Part shown: one piece after another, positions 7,731 to 16,770 of the stretch
Layout of the letters: each line of letters begins with the position of its first letter
Position numbering within the stretch: the first letter of the stretch is position 1
DNA from: Curtobacterium poinsettiae
GTDB lineage: Bacteria; Actinomycetota; Actinomycetes; Actinomycetales; Microbacteriaceae
Direction: 5' to 3'
NCBI RefSeq assembly: GCF_025677645.1
Contig: NZ_CP106879.1
Coordinates: forward strand, 2,976,001-3,040,000
DNA: 64,000 nt
Position numbers and translations under genes: made by a program
Notes under the pieces: model-generated
Databases searched by the model: none
What the model was told of the DNA's origin: nothing
The model's input: only the letters and a program-made list of their open reading frames with translations

Positions 7731-9247
7731 GCGGCCAGCTCCGTTCCTTCGGGGATCTCCCCGGCCATCATGAGGCCGAGGACGTCACGGGGGGTGGTCG
7801 CGGGGACGATACCGACGATGCCGCCGCGGTACATCACGGCGATCCGGTCGGCCAGGGCCACGACCTCGTCGAGCTCGGTGGAGACGACGATGACCGGCAC
7901 ACCGGTGTCGCGGGTGGCGACGATGCGCTTGTGGACGAACTCGATCGAGCCGACGTCGATGCCGCGGGTGGGCTGCGCGGCGACGAACAGCCGCAGCTCG
8001 CGGCTCAGTTCGCGCGCCAGGACGATCTTCTGCTGGTTGCCACCGGACAGCCGACCGGCCGCGGTGGTGCGACCCGGCGTCCGGATGTCGAACTCGGCGA
8101 TCTTCTCGTCGGCGAAGGCGTCGCGCTCGGCCGATCGGATCGTGCCGGCGCGGACGAACTCGGCGTGGTCGGCCCGGTCGAGCATCAGGTTCTCGGCGAT
8201 CGTGAACTCGCCGACCAGGCCGTCCTCCTTGCGGTCCTCGGGGACGAAGCCGACGCCCGCGTCGAGCACCTGCTTGACGCTCCGGCCGGTGAGTTCCTTG
8301 CCGTCGAGGGTGATGCGGCCGGCGTGGGCGGGCTCGAGGCCGATGATCGCCTCGGTGAGCTCGGTCTGCCCGTTGCCCTGCACCCCGGCGATCGCCAGGA
8401 CCTCGCCGCGGCGCACCGTGAAGGAGACGTCGTCGACGAGCACGATGCCGGACGGGTCGGTCACGGTCAGGTTCTCGACGACCAGGGCGTCGGCGCCACC
8501 GGTCGCGGGAGTCTTGTCGACCACGAGCGAGACGGCACGGCCGACCATCAGCGCGGCCAGCTCGTTGTTCGTGGCGGTCGGCGATGCCTCGCCGACGACC
8601 TTGCCGAGGCGGATGACCGTGATGCGGTCGGCGACCTCGCGCACCTCGCGGAGCTTGTGGGTGATGAAGACGATCGCGGTGCCGGCTTCGCGGAGCTGGC
8701 GCATGATGCCCATCAGCTCGTCGGTCTCCTGCGGGGTGAGGACGGCCGTCGGCTCGTCGAACACCAGCACGGAGGCGTCGCGGGACAGCGCCTTGATGAT
8801 CTCGACGCGCTGCTGCACGCCGACGGGCAGGTCCTCGACCTTGGCGTCGGGGTCGACGTCGAACCCGAAGCGGTCGGAGATCTCCTGCACGCGCTTGCGG
8901 GCACCGGCCAGGTCGAGCCGCCCGCCGAAGGTGGTCTGCTCCTGCCCCAGCATCACGTTCTCGGCGACGGTGAACACCGGCACGAGCATGAAGTGCTGGT
9001 GCACCATGCCGATCCCGGCGCGCATGGCGTCACCGGGGCCGTCGAAGTCCTGCACCACGTCGTCGAGCAGGATCTCGCCCTCGTCGGCGTCGTACAGGCC
9101 GTACAGGACGTTCATCAGGGTGGACTTGCCGGCGCCGTTCTCACCCAGGAGGCAGTGGACCTCACCCGGCTCGACGGTGAGCGAGATGTGGTCGTTGGCG
9201 ACCAGGGCGCCGAACCGCTTGGTGATGCCGCGGAGTTCGAGCTTCAT
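7727..9247 (-). CDS. nucleoside ABC transporter ATP-binding protein (duplicated ATPase, YufO/NupA-like)
   Basis: This 506-residue protein carries two ABC domains in tandem, as in RbsA-type ATPases. Domain 1 has Walker A GENGAGKST at 35-43, a variant signature LPVGVQQRVEI and VLVFDEPTAVL. Domain 2 has a degenerate Walker A (AGVQGNGQTE, no Lys), signature LSGGNQQK and TRGIDVGS. It powers import with the two following permeases. A terminator-like hairpin separates it from the lipoprotein gene, and TAGACT lies seven bases before its ATG, so the transporter genes may have their own leaderless promoter. Confidence 0.93.
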   Translation of the reverse strand: MKLELRGITKRFGALVANDHISLTVEPGEVHCLLGENGAGKSTLMNVLYGLYDADEGEILLDDVVQDFDGPGDAMRAGIGMVHQHFMLVPVFTVAENVMLGQEQTTFGGRLDLAGARKRVQEISDRFGFDVDPDAKVEDLPVGVQQRVEIIKALSRDASVLVFDEPTAVLTPQETDELMGIMRQLREAGTAIVFITHKLREVREVADRITVIRLGKVVGEASPTATNNELAALMVGRAVSLVVDKTPATGGADALVVENLTVTDPSGIVLVDDVSFTVRRGEVLAIAGVQGNGQTELTEAIIGLEPAHAGRITLDGKELTGRSVKQVLDAGVGFVPEDRKEDGLVGEFTIAENLMLDRADHAEFVRAGTIRSAERDAFADEKIAEFDIRTPGRTTAAGRLSGGNQQKIVLARELSRELRLFVAAQPTRGIDVGSIEFVHKRIVATRDTGVPVIVVSTELDEVVALADRIAVMYRGGIVGIVPATTPRDVLGLMMAGEIPEGTELAA

Positions 9248-9254
9248 GTTCGGG

Positions 9255-9260
9255 AGTCTA
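9255..9260 (-). promoter_or_regulatory. -10 box of a probable leaderless promoter for the ABC ATPase
   Basis: TAGACT is followed by seven bases and the ATG at 9247, with no ribosome binding site. It lies just downstream of the lipoprotein terminator hairpin. Confidence 0.45.
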
Positions 9261-9295
9261 TTTCTGTCTCGCGTGCGCCACGCGGGCGCACAAGA

Positions 9296-9326
9296 ACGCG
9301 GGCGAGGGAAGATCCCCCGCCCGCGT
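9296..9326 (-). terminator. hairpin after the lipoprotein gene
   Basis: GCGGGCGAGGG and CCCCCGCCCGC form a strong GC stem with a short loop, starting 9 bases past the lipoprotein TAA. Its position between binding protein and ABC genes suggests partial termination, which would favour binding-protein mRNA. Confidence 0.65.
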
Positions 9327-9334
9327 CCATGGGA

Positions 9335-10399
9335 TTAGGACTGGGTCTTGACCTTGATCGAGCCGTCGATGATGCCGGCCTTCACGTCGTCGAGCTCGCC
9401 CTGCAGGCCCTTGTCGACCTTGGACTCGAAGTCGTGGAACGGGGCGATGCCGACGCCCTCGTTCTCGAGGGTGCCCACGTACGGGTCCTTCGAGAACTTG
9501 TCGTCAGCCGCCTGCTCGACGACGTCCTTCACGGCCGGGCGCATGCCCTTCTCGACCGAGGTGAAGGCGATGTCCTTGTAGCGGGGGTCGGCCTCGTAGA
9601 GGTCGCTGTCCGCACCGATCAGGACGGAACCGTTGTCGGCGTCCTTGATGGCCTCGGCAGCGGACTGGTAGATCGGGCCACCGACGGGGAGGATCACGTC
9701 GGCGTCCTGGTCGAGGAGCGTCTGCGCGACCGACTTGGCCTGCGTGCCGGCCTCGAAGCCACCGGTGAAGGAGCCCTTGCCGGTGTCGACGTTCCAGCCG
9801 ACGACCTTGACGTCCTTGTCCTTCTGCTCGTTGTAGTACTTCACGCCGTCCGCGAAGCCGTCCATGAAGATGGTGACCGTCGGGATCTGCATGCCGCCGA
9901 AGGTGCCGACGACGCCGGTCTTCGAGTAGGACGCCGCGGCGTAGCCGGCGAGGAACGCCGCCTGCGAGGTGTCGAACGTGATCGGCTTGACGTTCTTCGC
10001 GTCGATCGAGTTGTCGTCGATGATCGCGAAGTCGGTGTCGGGGTTCGCAGCGGCCTGCTTCTTCGTGGCGTCGGCCAGGTTGAAGCCGACGGTCACCACG
10101 AGGTTGCAGTTCTGGCCGATGAGCTGCTCGATGTTCGAGTCGTAGACGGTGGCGTCCTTCGACTCGGCCTCCTTGTAGGTGGCACCGAGTTCCTCGGCGG
10201 CGTCCTTCATGCCCTCGTAGCCGAGCTGGTTGAACGACTTGTCGTCGAACCCACCGGCGTCGGAGACCATGCAGGGGCGGAAGTCGGTCTTCTTCGCCGA
10301 GTCGGTGGTGGACGGCGCCGAGGCGCAGCCGGCCAGGACGGCGACGGTGCCGGCGAGCGCGAGGCCGCTGAGGACGACCTGTCGGGTACGAGATGTCAC
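9335..10399 (-). CDS. bmpA: BMP-family nucleoside-binding lipoprotein
   Basis: This 354-residue extracytoplasmic lipoprotein is the substrate receptor of the nucleoside importer. The start is taken as the GTG giving VTSRTRQVVL, with GGAGG upstream; it is followed by a lipoprotein signal ending in the lipobox VLAGC (Cys25). The family motif DAGGFDDKSFNQLGYEGM and the later VGFNLAD, DFAIIDD and GKGSFTGGFEAG segments match PnrA/BmpA proteins. A longer GTG start at 10465 would add an atypical Arg-rich leader and is rejected. It precedes the ABC genes and has its own terminator. Confidence 0.93.
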   Translation of the reverse strand: MTSRTRQVVLSGLALAGTVAVLAGCASAPSTTDSAKKTDFRPCMVSDAGGFDDKSFNQLGYEGMKDAAEELGATYKEAESKDATVYDSNIEQLIGQNCNLVVTVGFNLADATKKQAAANPDTDFAIIDDNSIDAKNVKPITFDTSQAAFLAGYAAASYSKTGVVGTFGGMQIPTVTIFMDGFADGVKYYNEQKDKDVKVVGWNVDTGKGSFTGGFEAGTQAKSVAQTLLDQDADVILPVGGPIYQSAAEAIKDADNGSVLIGADSDLYEADPRYKDIAFTSVEKGMRPAVKDVVEQAADDKFSKDPYVGTLENEGVGIAPFHDFESKVDKGLQGELDDVKAGIIDGSIKVKTQS

Positions 10400-10511
10400 G
10401 GGTTGGTTCCTCCGGGGAGCGTGCCCGGACCACGTGCGTTCCGGGCGATCGTGGCGACAGTACACGACCGTCGGGTCGGTACAGGACCCGTTGCGGGGGT
10501 CCTGCGGATCG

Positions 10512-10560
10512 GTTACGGGATCGCGACCCCGCCGAAACGCGCCCGTAACGCGGGGTCGCG
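10512..10560. repeat. interleaved inverted repeats between manC and the lipoprotein gene
   Basis: Two inverted repeats interlock. GTTACGGG (10512-10519) pairs with CCCGTAAC (10542-10549), and CGCGACCCCGC (10522-10532) pairs with GCGGGGTCGCG (10550-10560). The order is a-b-a'-b', so both pairings can coexist only as a pseudoknot. It may simply terminate manC, but it also lies in the leader region of the nucleoside operon. Confidence 0.55.
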
Positions 10561-10597
10561 CACAGACCCCCAGTTCGAGGGGTTTGTCGGTGGAGCG

Positions 10598-11713
10598 CTA
10601 CAGGACGTCGCCGCGGCCGCTGATCTTCAGCGCATCCACCACGCTCTTCACCCGTTGCGCGTTCGCGCTCGTGGTGACGAGCAGGGCGTCCGGGGTGTCC
10701 ACGACGACGATGTCCTCGACGCCGATGAGCGAGATGAGTCGCTGGCTGTGCGAGATCACGATGCCGCTCGACGAGTCCGCCAGGATGCGTGCACCGTCCC
10801 CCAGCACGGCGAGGTTGTTCGGCCGACCGCCGGACTGCAACTTGGCGAGGGAGGCGAAGTCACCCACGTCGTCCCAGTCGAAGTCACCGGGGACGACCGC
10901 CATGCGTCCGGCGGCGGCGGCCGGCTCGGCGACGGTGTAGTCGATCGCGATCTTCTCGAGCATCGGCCAGACGGCATCGACGACGGCGCCGCGGGCCGAG
11001 GTGTCCCAGGCGTCGGCGAGTTCGTTGATGCCCGCCAGCAGCTCCGGCTTCGTCCGGCCGATCTCCGCGAGCAGCACGTCGGCGCGCGCGATGAACATGC
11101 CGGCGTTCCAGAGGTAGTTGCCCTGCTCGACGTACGAGCGGGCGGTGTCGAGGTCGGGCTTCTCGACGAACGACTTCACCGCGTGCGCGGTCGGGGCGCC
11201 CTCGATGTCGAGCGCGACGGTGTCGGCGTTGATGTAGCCGAAGCCGATCGCGGGTTCCGTCGGGGTGATGCCGATGGTGGTGACGTAGCCGGCGCGGGCG
11301 ACGGCGACGGCCTCGCGCACCGAACGGCGGAAGCCACGGGCGTCCCCGATGACGTGGTCGGCGGCGAACGAGCCGATGACGACGTCGGGCTCGCGGCGCA
11401 CCAGGATCGCCGCGGCCAGGCCGATGGCGGCCGTGGAGTCCTTCGGCTCGCTCTCGAGCACCACGTTGTGGTCCTCGACGCCGGGCAGCTGCGACTCCAC
11501 CGCGACCCGGTGCGCACGGCCGGTGACGACCATGATCCGCTGGTCGCCGGCGAGCGGCGCCAGGCGGTCCCAGGTCTGCCGCAGCAGCGAGGTACCGGAG
11601 CCCGTCAGGTCGTGCAGGAACTTGGGTGCGTCCGCGCGCGACAACGGCCACAGGCGCGATCCGATGCCCCCTGCGGGGATGATCGCGTAGAAGTCTTCGA
11701 GAGCGTCAGCCAC
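10598..11713 (-). CDS. manC: mannose-1-phosphate guanylyltransferase
   Basis: This 371-residue cytoplasmic nucleotidyltransferase makes GDP-mannose from GTP and mannose-1-phosphate. The N-terminus has the pyrophosphorylase signature IPAGGIGSRLWPLSR (about 12-26), with a following Lys in APKF; FVEKP and the downstream WNAGMF segment are also present. It is a single-domain ManC without the isomerase half. The GTG at 11713 is preferred because TACGGT lies six bases before it, giving a leaderless start; the open frame extends 32 codons further upstream with poor coding character. The divergent neighbour is a glycosyltransferase that could use its product. Confidence 0.92.
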   Translation of the reverse strand: MADALEDFYAIIPAGGIGSRLWPLSRADAPKFLHDLTGSGTSLLRQTWDRLAPLAGDQRIMVVTGRAHRVAVESQLPGVEDHNVVLESEPKDSTAAIGLAAAILVRREPDVVIGSFAADHVIGDARGFRRSVREAVAVARAGYVTTIGITPTEPAIGFGYINADTVALDIEGAPTAHAVKSFVEKPDLDTARSYVEQGNYLWNAGMFIARADVLLAEIGRTKPELLAGINELADAWDTSARGAVVDAVWPMLEKIAIDYTVAEPAAAAGRMAVVPGDFDWDDVGDFASLAKLQSGGRPNNLAVLGDGARILADSSSGIVISHSQRLISLIGVEDIVVVDTPDALLVTTSANAQRVKSVVDALKISGRGDVL

Positions 11714-11719
11714 GCGCTC

Positions 11720-11725
11720 ACCGTA
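11720..11725 (-). promoter_or_regulatory. -10 box of a probable leaderless promoter for manC
   Basis: TACGGT, a six-base spacer and the GTG start match the pattern seen before several other first-in-operon genes in this window. Confidence 0.45.
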
Positions 11726-11879
11726 CCGGTCCCGCCGGGCGGATCCTGGGTGGTCTCCGCACGATTCCCGCATGCGGGCTCCCGCAGCGTCGGCCGCCGC
11801 GTTGTTCACCCGGCGCGCGCGTCCCGTTCACGTCGTCGGCCCCGCCGGGTCACGTCCCGCCCGGAGCATGGGCAGCACC

Positions 11880-13115
11880 ATGAGCGCACGCAGCGTGGAG
11901 CGCGGCACGTCCCCCCGGACCGTCGCCGTCGTGACCGAGAGCTTCCTGCCCACCCTCAACGGCGTGACCACCAGTGTCCTGGCGGTCCTCGACCACCTGG
12001 AACGACGGGGCCACCGCGCGGTCGTGATCGCACCGGACACCCCCGGGCTCGCCCAGTTCCGGTCGCGCAGCGCCGTGGAGCGCTACCGCTCCTTCGACGT
12101 CCACCGCATCCCCGCCGTCGCCTACCGCCAGTTCCCGGTGGCACTCCCCCACCCGGTGCTCGACACGATCCTCGCCGCCTCCGGCGCCGACGTACTCCAC
12201 GCCGCCAGTCCGTTCCTGTTGGGTGGACGCGCGATCACGGCAGCCGGGAGGCTCGGCATCCCCTCCGTCGCCGTCTTCCAGACCGACGTGGCCGGGTTCG
12301 CCCGCCGCAACGGCCTGACCGCGACCGTCCCGTTGGTGCGGAAGATCCTCGGACGCATCCACGCCGGGGCCTCGCTGACGCTCGCCCCGTCGAGCGCGAC
12401 GGCCGCGATGCTCGCCGAGGAGGGCGTGCCCCGCGTCGCCCGCTGGGGTCGCGGCGTCGACACCGAGCTGTTCCACCCCGCGCGCCGGTCGACCGGGCAC
12501 GTGCGGACGCTCCGCCGCCGCCTGGCCCCGAACGGCGAGACCATCGTCGGCTACGTCGGCCGACTCGCCCCGGAGAAGGAGGTCGAGCGGCTCGCCGAAC
12601 TCGGCGGCGTCCCCGGCATCCGGGTCGTCGTGGCCGGAGGAGGTCCGTCGCGGGCGATGCTCGAACGTCGGCTCCGGCACCTCGACGTCACCTTCACCGG
12701 CCCCCTGCGCGGCGACGCCCTCGCCGACGCGTACGCGGCGCTCGACCTGTTCGTGCACACCGGCCCGGCCGAGACCTTCGGGCAGACCCTGCAGGAGGCC
12801 CACGCCTCCGGCCTGCCCGTGATCGCACCGGCGTCCGGCGGCCCGCTCGACCTGGTCGCCCCGGGGCTCGACGGCGAGCTCTACGACGCCGGTGCTCCGC
12901 AGGCCCTGCGGCACGCGGTCCTGCGGCTGCACCACGACCGCGCGCTGGCGGAGCGGATGGGTTCCGCCGGACGGCTCCGGGTCGAGGGAACCGCCTGGGA
13001 AGCCGTCGGCGACCAGCTCCTCGACCACCACGACACGGCCCGCACCATCGGCGCGCCGCCCGTCGGACGGGGCCTCCGGGCCGGTCGGGACGAGAAGGTC
13101 AGCGCCCGCGCATAG
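11880..13115 (+). CDS. GT4-family glycosyltransferase (mannosyltransferase-like)
   Basis: This roughly 411-residue two-domain GT-B enzyme has the N-terminal segment TESFLPTLNGVTTSVLAVLDHL and the C-terminal GPAETFGQTLQEAHASGLPVIAP, which holds the EX7E motif of retaining GT4 transferases. It resembles GDP-mannose-dependent alpha-mannosyltransferases (PimB/MgtA-like) that build actinobacterial glycolipids. Divergence from manC supports GDP-mannose as donor, but that is inference. ATGs at 11868 and 11880 are both possible; 11880 has the better-placed GGAG. It ends just before a hairpin and the sdh operon. Confidence 0.85.
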   Translation: MSARSVERGTSPRTVAVVTESFLPTLNGVTTSVLAVLDHLERRGHRAVVIAPDTPGLAQFRSRSAVERYRSFDVHRIPAVAYRQFPVALPHPVLDTILAASGADVLHAASPFLLGGRAITAAGRLGIPSVAVFQTDVAGFARRNGLTATVPLVRKILGRIHAGASLTLAPSSATAAMLAEEGVPRVARWGRGVDTELFHPARRSTGHVRTLRRRLAPNGETIVGYVGRLAPEKEVERLAELGGVPGIRVVVAGGGPSRAMLERRLRHLDVTFTGPLRGDALADAYAALDLFVHTGPAETFGQTLQEAHASGLPVIAPASGGPLDLVAPGLDGELYDAGAPQALRHAVLRLHHDRALAERMGSAGRLRVEGTAWEAVGDQLLDHHDTARTIGAPPVGRGLRAGRDEKVSARA

Positions 13116-13150
13116 GATGGGTCGTGTTCCACACGAACACGAACGGCAAG

Positions 13151-13171
13151 GGCTCGCCGATCGGGCGAGCC
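13151..13171 (+). terminator. hairpin between the glycosyltransferase gene and sdhC
   Basis: GGCTCGCC (13151-13158) pairs with GGCGAGCC (13164-13171) around a five-base loop. It could terminate the upstream gene. A TAGGAT at 13113 could instead place it inside the sdh leader. Confidence 0.5.
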
Positions 13172-13193
13172 CGTCCTATGGAAGGACGAGCTC

Positions 13194-13643
13194 ATGGCTG
13201 AGCACACCGGCGGGGGTACGGCAACCGCGGTGCCCGACGTCTCGATCGAAGCCCCGCGGGCTTCTCGGACGCCACAGGGCACGCTCTACCGCGGTTCGAT
13301 CGGGATGTGGTCGTGGGTCCTCCACCGCATCACGGGCGTGGCGATCTACTTCTTCCTGCTCGTGCACATCCTCGACACGGCGCTCGTGCGGCTCTCCCCA
13401 GAGGCGTACAACGCGGTCATCGGCACGTACAAGACCCCGATCATGAACCTCGGCGAGATCGCGCTCGTCATGGCCATCGTGTTCCACGCCTTCAACGGCC
13501 TGCGGATCATCCTGATCGACTTCTGGTCGAAGGGCCCGAAGTACCAGCGGGCCATGTTCTGGATCGTCATGGTCCTGTGGGCGGTGGCGATCGCGGGCTT
13601 CCTGCCCCGCCAGCTCATGAACCTCGTCGCGGACTTCAACTGA
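13194..13643 (+). CDS. sdhC: succinate dehydrogenase cytochrome b556 subunit
   Basis: This 149-residue membrane anchor of complex II has a soluble N-terminus and three hydrophobic segments. SWVLHRITGVAIYFFLLVH carries the SdhC signature and candidate heme and quinone-site residues (Arg and His). A strong GGAAGGA sits upstream of the ATG. It is first in the sdhCDAB operon; sdhD begins 11 bases after its stop. It anchors SdhAB and passes electrons to the quinone pool. Confidence 0.95.
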   Translation: MAEHTGGGTATAVPDVSIEAPRASRTPQGTLYRGSIGMWSWVLHRITGVAIYFFLLVHILDTALVRLSPEAYNAVIGTYKTPIMNLGEIALVMAIVFHAFNGLRIILIDFWSKGPKYQRAMFWIVMVLWAVAIAGFLPRQLMNLVADFN

Positions 13644-13654
13644 GGGGCACGGAC

Positions 13655-14101
13655 ATGACCACGCAGATCGTCGAACCTCCCCGCTCGGCCGCAGCCGCCC
13701 GCAGCACCACCAACTGGGAGAAGTGGGGCTGGATCTACATGCGCGCCTCGGGCGTGCTGCTCGTCGTGCTGATCTTCGGCCACCTCTTCGTCAACATGGT
13801 GGCTGGCGAGGGCGTCAAGCAGATCGACTTCGCCTTCGTCGCCGGCAAGTGGGCCAATCCCTTCTGGCAGGTCTGGGACTCGCTCATGCTGGTCCTCGCC
13901 CTCATCCACGGCTCGAACGGCATGCGCACGATCGTCAACGACTACGTGTCGAAGCCCGGCATCCGCAAGACGCTGCTCGTCGCGATCCTGGCCGCCTGCG
14001 TCGTGCTGATCGTCCTCGGGCTCCTCGTCTGCTGGACCTTCGACCCGTGCCCCGCCGGCGCGGCTGCCGCCGACCTGCCGTCCTTCTGCCCGGCGCAGTA
14101 G
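13655..14101 (+). CDS. sdhD: succinate dehydrogenase hydrophobic membrane anchor subunit
   Basis: This 148-residue membrane protein has three predicted helices, starting with [20 protein letters not shown]. The His residues of IFGHLFVNM and LIHGSNGMR are candidate heme ligands. The C-terminus has the motif [10 protein letters not shown]. It lies between sdhC and sdhA, as usual in actinobacteria. The ATG at 13655 follows the sdhC stop closely. Confidence 0.93.
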   Translation: MTTQIVEPPRSAAAARSTTNWEKWGWIYMRASGVLLVVLIFGHLFVNMVAGEGVKQIDFAFVAGKWANPFWQVWDSLMLVLALIHGSNGMRTIVNDYVSKPGIRKTLLVAILAACVVLIVLGLLVCWTFDPCPAGAAAADLPSFCPAQ

Positions 14102-14150
14102 CACCACCACCGCCACTGCCCGCGTTCCCACCGTCTACGGAAAGACCCCT

Positions 14151-15944
14151 GTGACCGAGACCACCGTCCACCACCACCAGTTCGACATCGTCATCATCGG
14201 CGCCGGAGGCGCGGGCATGCGAGCCGCGATCGAGGCCGGCCCGAAGGCGAAGACGGCCGTCATCTCGAAGCTCTACCCCACCCGGTCGCACACCGGTGCG
14301 GCGCAGGGCGGGATGGCCGCGGCCCTCGCGAACGTCGAAGAGGACTCGTGGGAGTGGCACACCTTCGACACGATCAAGGGCGGCGACTACCTGGTCGACC
14401 AGGACGCCGCCGAGATCCTCGCGAAGGAGGCGATCGACGCCGTCATCGACCTCGAGAACATGGGCCTGCCGTTCAACCGCACGCCCGAGGGCAAGATCGA
14501 CCAGCGCCGTTTCGGTGGGCACACCCGCGACCACGGCAAGTCCCCGGTCCGCCGCGCCTGCTACGCCGCCGACCGCACCGGGCACATGATCCTGCAGACG
14601 CTGTTCCAGAACTGCGTGAAGCTCGGCGTCGAGTTCTACAACGAGTTCTACGCACTCGACCTCATCATGGTCGACGTCGTCGGTGACGACGGCGTCACCC
14701 GCCAGCAGCCGGCCGGCGTCGTCGCGTTCGAGCTCGCGACCGGTGAGCTGCACGTCTTCCACGCCAAGGCGATGATCTTCGCGACCGGCGGCTTCGGCAA
14801 GATGTACAAGACCACCTCGAACGCGCACACCCTGACCGGCGACGGCGTGGGCATCGTCTGGCGCAAGGGCCTGCCGCTCGAGGACATGGAGTTCTTCCAG
14901 TTCCACCCGACCGGGCTCGCCGGGCTCGGCATCCTGCTGACCGAGGGCGCCCGCGGCGAGGGCGCGATCCTCCGGAACGCCTCGGGCGAGCGCTTCATGG
15001 AGCGGTACGCCCCCACCATCAAGGACCTCGCTCCGCGTGACATCGTCGCGCGCTGCATGGTGCAGGAAGTGGCCGAGGGCCGGGGTGCCGGACCGAACAA
15101 GGACTACGTGCTGCTCGACTGCACGCACCTGGGGGCCGAGGTCCTCGAGACCAAGCTCCCGGACATCACGGAGTTCGCCCGCACGTACCTGGGCGTCGAC
15201 CCCGTGGTCGAGCCGGTGCCCGTGATGCCGACCGCGCACTACGCGATGGGTGGCATCCCGACCAACACCGACGCCGAGGTGCTGTACGACAACACCACCG
15301 TCGTCCCCGGCCTCTACGCCGCCGGCGAGTGCGCCTGCGTCTCCGTGCACGGGTCGAACCGCCTCGGCACGAACTCGCTGCTCGACATCAACGTCTTCGG
15401 CAAGCGCTCGGGCAACAACGCCGCCGAGTGGGTCAAGACCGCCGAGTTCCTCCCCCTGCCGGAAGACCCGGCTGCCGGCGTCCGCACCATGCTCGACCGG
15501 CTCCGTGCTTCCACCGGCACCGAGCGCGTCTCCGCGCTCCGCAAGGAACTGCAGGAGGAGATGGACAAGAACGCGCAGGTCTTCCGCACGGACGAGTCGC
15601 TCGCCCGTGTGACCGAGACCCTGCACACGCTCCGCAACCGCTTCATGCAGGTCTCCGTGCAGGACAAGGGCAAGCGGTTCAACACCGACCTGCTCGAGGC
15701 CGTCGAGCTCGGGTTCCTGCTCGACCTGGCCGAGGTCGTCGTCTACTCCGCACGCAACCGCAAGGAGAGCCGCGGCGGCCACATGCGCGACGACTACCCG
15801 AAGCGCGACGACGAGAACTACATGCAGCACACCATGGCGTACCTGACGGGCGACCCGCACTCGTCCCTCGCCGACGACCACATCACGCTCGACTGGAAGC
15901 CCGTCGTCATCACGCGGTACCAGCCGATGGAGAGGAAGTACTGA
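14151..15944 (+). CDS. sdhA: succinate dehydrogenase flavoprotein subunit
   Basis: This 597-residue catalytic subunit oxidises succinate to fumarate. It shows the dinucleotide-binding motif GAGGAG (17-22), the covalent-FAD histidine in [11 protein letters not shown] (His47), the active-site FHPTG and ARGEG motifs, HYAMGG and RLGTNSLLD. It begins with GTG after a 49-base gap from sdhD and ends one base before sdhB. Length is normal. Confidence 0.97.
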   Translation: MTETTVHHHQFDIVIIGAGGAGMRAAIEAGPKAKTAVISKLYPTRSHTGAAQGGMAAALANVEEDSWEWHTFDTIKGGDYLVDQDAAEILAKEAIDAVIDLENMGLPFNRTPEGKIDQRRFGGHTRDHGKSPVRRACYAADRTGHMILQTLFQNCVKLGVEFYNEFYALDLIMVDVVGDDGVTRQQPAGVVAFELATGELHVFHAKAMIFATGGFGKMYKTTSNAHTLTGDGVGIVWRKGLPLEDMEFFQFHPTGLAGLGILLTEGARGEGAILRNASGERFMERYAPTIKDLAPRDIVARCMVQEVAEGRGAGPNKDYVLLDCTHLGAEVLETKLPDITEFARTYLGVDPVVEPVPVMPTAHYAMGGIPTNTDAEVLYDNTTVVPGLYAAGECACVSVHGSNRLGTNSLLDINVFGKRSGNNAAEWVKTAEFLPLPEDPAAGVRTMLDRLRASTGTERVSALRKELQEEMDKNAQVFRTDESLARVTETLHTLRNRFMQVSVQDKGKRFNTDLLEAVELGFLLDLAEVVVYSARNRKESRGGHMRDDYPKRDDENYMQHTMAYLTGDPHSSLADDHITLDWKPVVITRYQPMERKY

Positions 15945-15945
15945 G

Positions 15946-16719
15946 ATGACCGACACCCTGGTCTCCGAAGCGCGCCGCACCGACACCGTGCAGGACGCCC
16001 CTCCCGGATCCTTCTCCGTCACGGTCATCGTCCGTCGCTTCGACCCCGACGTCGACGACGAGCCGCGCTGGCAGGACTTCGACGTCATGATGCTGCCGAC
16101 CGACCGCATCCTCGACGCCCTGCACAAGATCAAGTGGGAGCAGGACGGGTCCCTGACCTTCCGCCGATCCTGCGCACACGGCGTCTGCGGTTCCGACGCC
16201 ATGCGGATCAACGGTCGCAACCGACTGGCGTGCAAGACCCTGATCAAGGACCTCGACGTCTCGAAGCCGATCTACGTCGAGGCGATCAAGGGTCTGCCGC
16301 TCGAGAAGGACCTCGTCGTCGACATGGAGCCCTTCTTCCAGAGCTACCGCGAGGTCCAGCCGTTCCTGCAGTCGTCCTCAGCCCCGACGCCCGGCAAGGA
16401 GCGTGTGCAGTCCGTCGCCGACCGCGCCCGCTTCGACGACACCACGAAGTGCATCCTCTGCGCCGCGTGCACGTCGTCCTGCCCGGTGTTCTGGACCGAC
16501 GGGCAGTACTTCGGTCCCGCCGCGATCGTGAACGCCCACCGCTTCATCTTCGACTCCCGCGATGACGCCGCGGACGTCCGCCTCGACATCCTCAACGACA
16601 AGGAAGGCGTCTGGCGCTGCCGCACGACCTTCAACTGCACCGACGCGTGCCCGCGCGGCATCCAGGTCACGAAGGCGATCTCCGAGGTCAAGCAGGCGAT
16701 CATGCGGGGCCGGGCGTAG
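15946..16719 (+). CDS. sdhB: succinate dehydrogenase iron-sulfur subunit
   Basis: This 257-residue subunit carries all three cluster motifs: CAHGVCGSDAM with a later Cys for [2Fe-2S], CILCAACTSSCP, and CRTTFNCTDACPRG for the [4Fe-4S] and [3Fe-4S] clusters. It transfers electrons from SdhA to the membrane subunits. Its ATG follows the sdhA stop by one base. It is the last gene of the operon; no clear terminator separates it from the next gene, which has its own promoter-like box. Confidence 0.97.
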   Translation: MTDTLVSEARRTDTVQDAPPGSFSVTVIVRRFDPDVDDEPRWQDFDVMMLPTDRILDALHKIKWEQDGSLTFRRSCAHGVCGSDAMRINGRNRLACKTLIKDLDVSKPIYVEAIKGLPLEKDLVVDMEPFFQSYREVQPFLQSSSAPTPGKERVQSVADRARFDDTTKCILCAACTSSCPVFWTDGQYFGPAAIVNAHRFIFDSRDDAADVRLDILNDKEGVWRCRTTFNCTDACPRGIQVTKAISEVKQAIMRGRA

Positions 16720-16757
16720 TCCCGGCTCCGTCCGAGGCCCAGCACCACGCCGACCGA

Positions 16758-16763
16758 TAGGCT
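16758..16763 (+). promoter_or_regulatory. -10 box of a probable leaderless promoter for the first TNT-like gene
   Basis: TAGGCT lies seven bases before the ATG at 16771, with no ribosome binding site. The gene is therefore probably transcribed independently of sdhCDAB. Confidence 0.5.
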
Positions 16764-16770
16764 CCCGACC

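Noticed and set aside
10399..10465. Upstream GTG start for the BMP lipoprotein
   Set aside because: It would put about 22 polar residues before the lipoprotein signal and ignore the GGAGG before the GTG at 10399.
7931..13201. A 1756-codon plus-strand open frame
   Set aside because: It is antisense to the ABC, lipoprotein and manC genes and then out of frame with the glycosyltransferase gene; composition is Arg/Asp/Gly-rich with no motif. High GC makes long shadow frames common.
13655..14154. Plus-strand open frame 13723-14154 across sdhD
   Set aside because: It is a shadow of sdhD; composition is Arg/Pro-rich and it runs past the sdhD stop.
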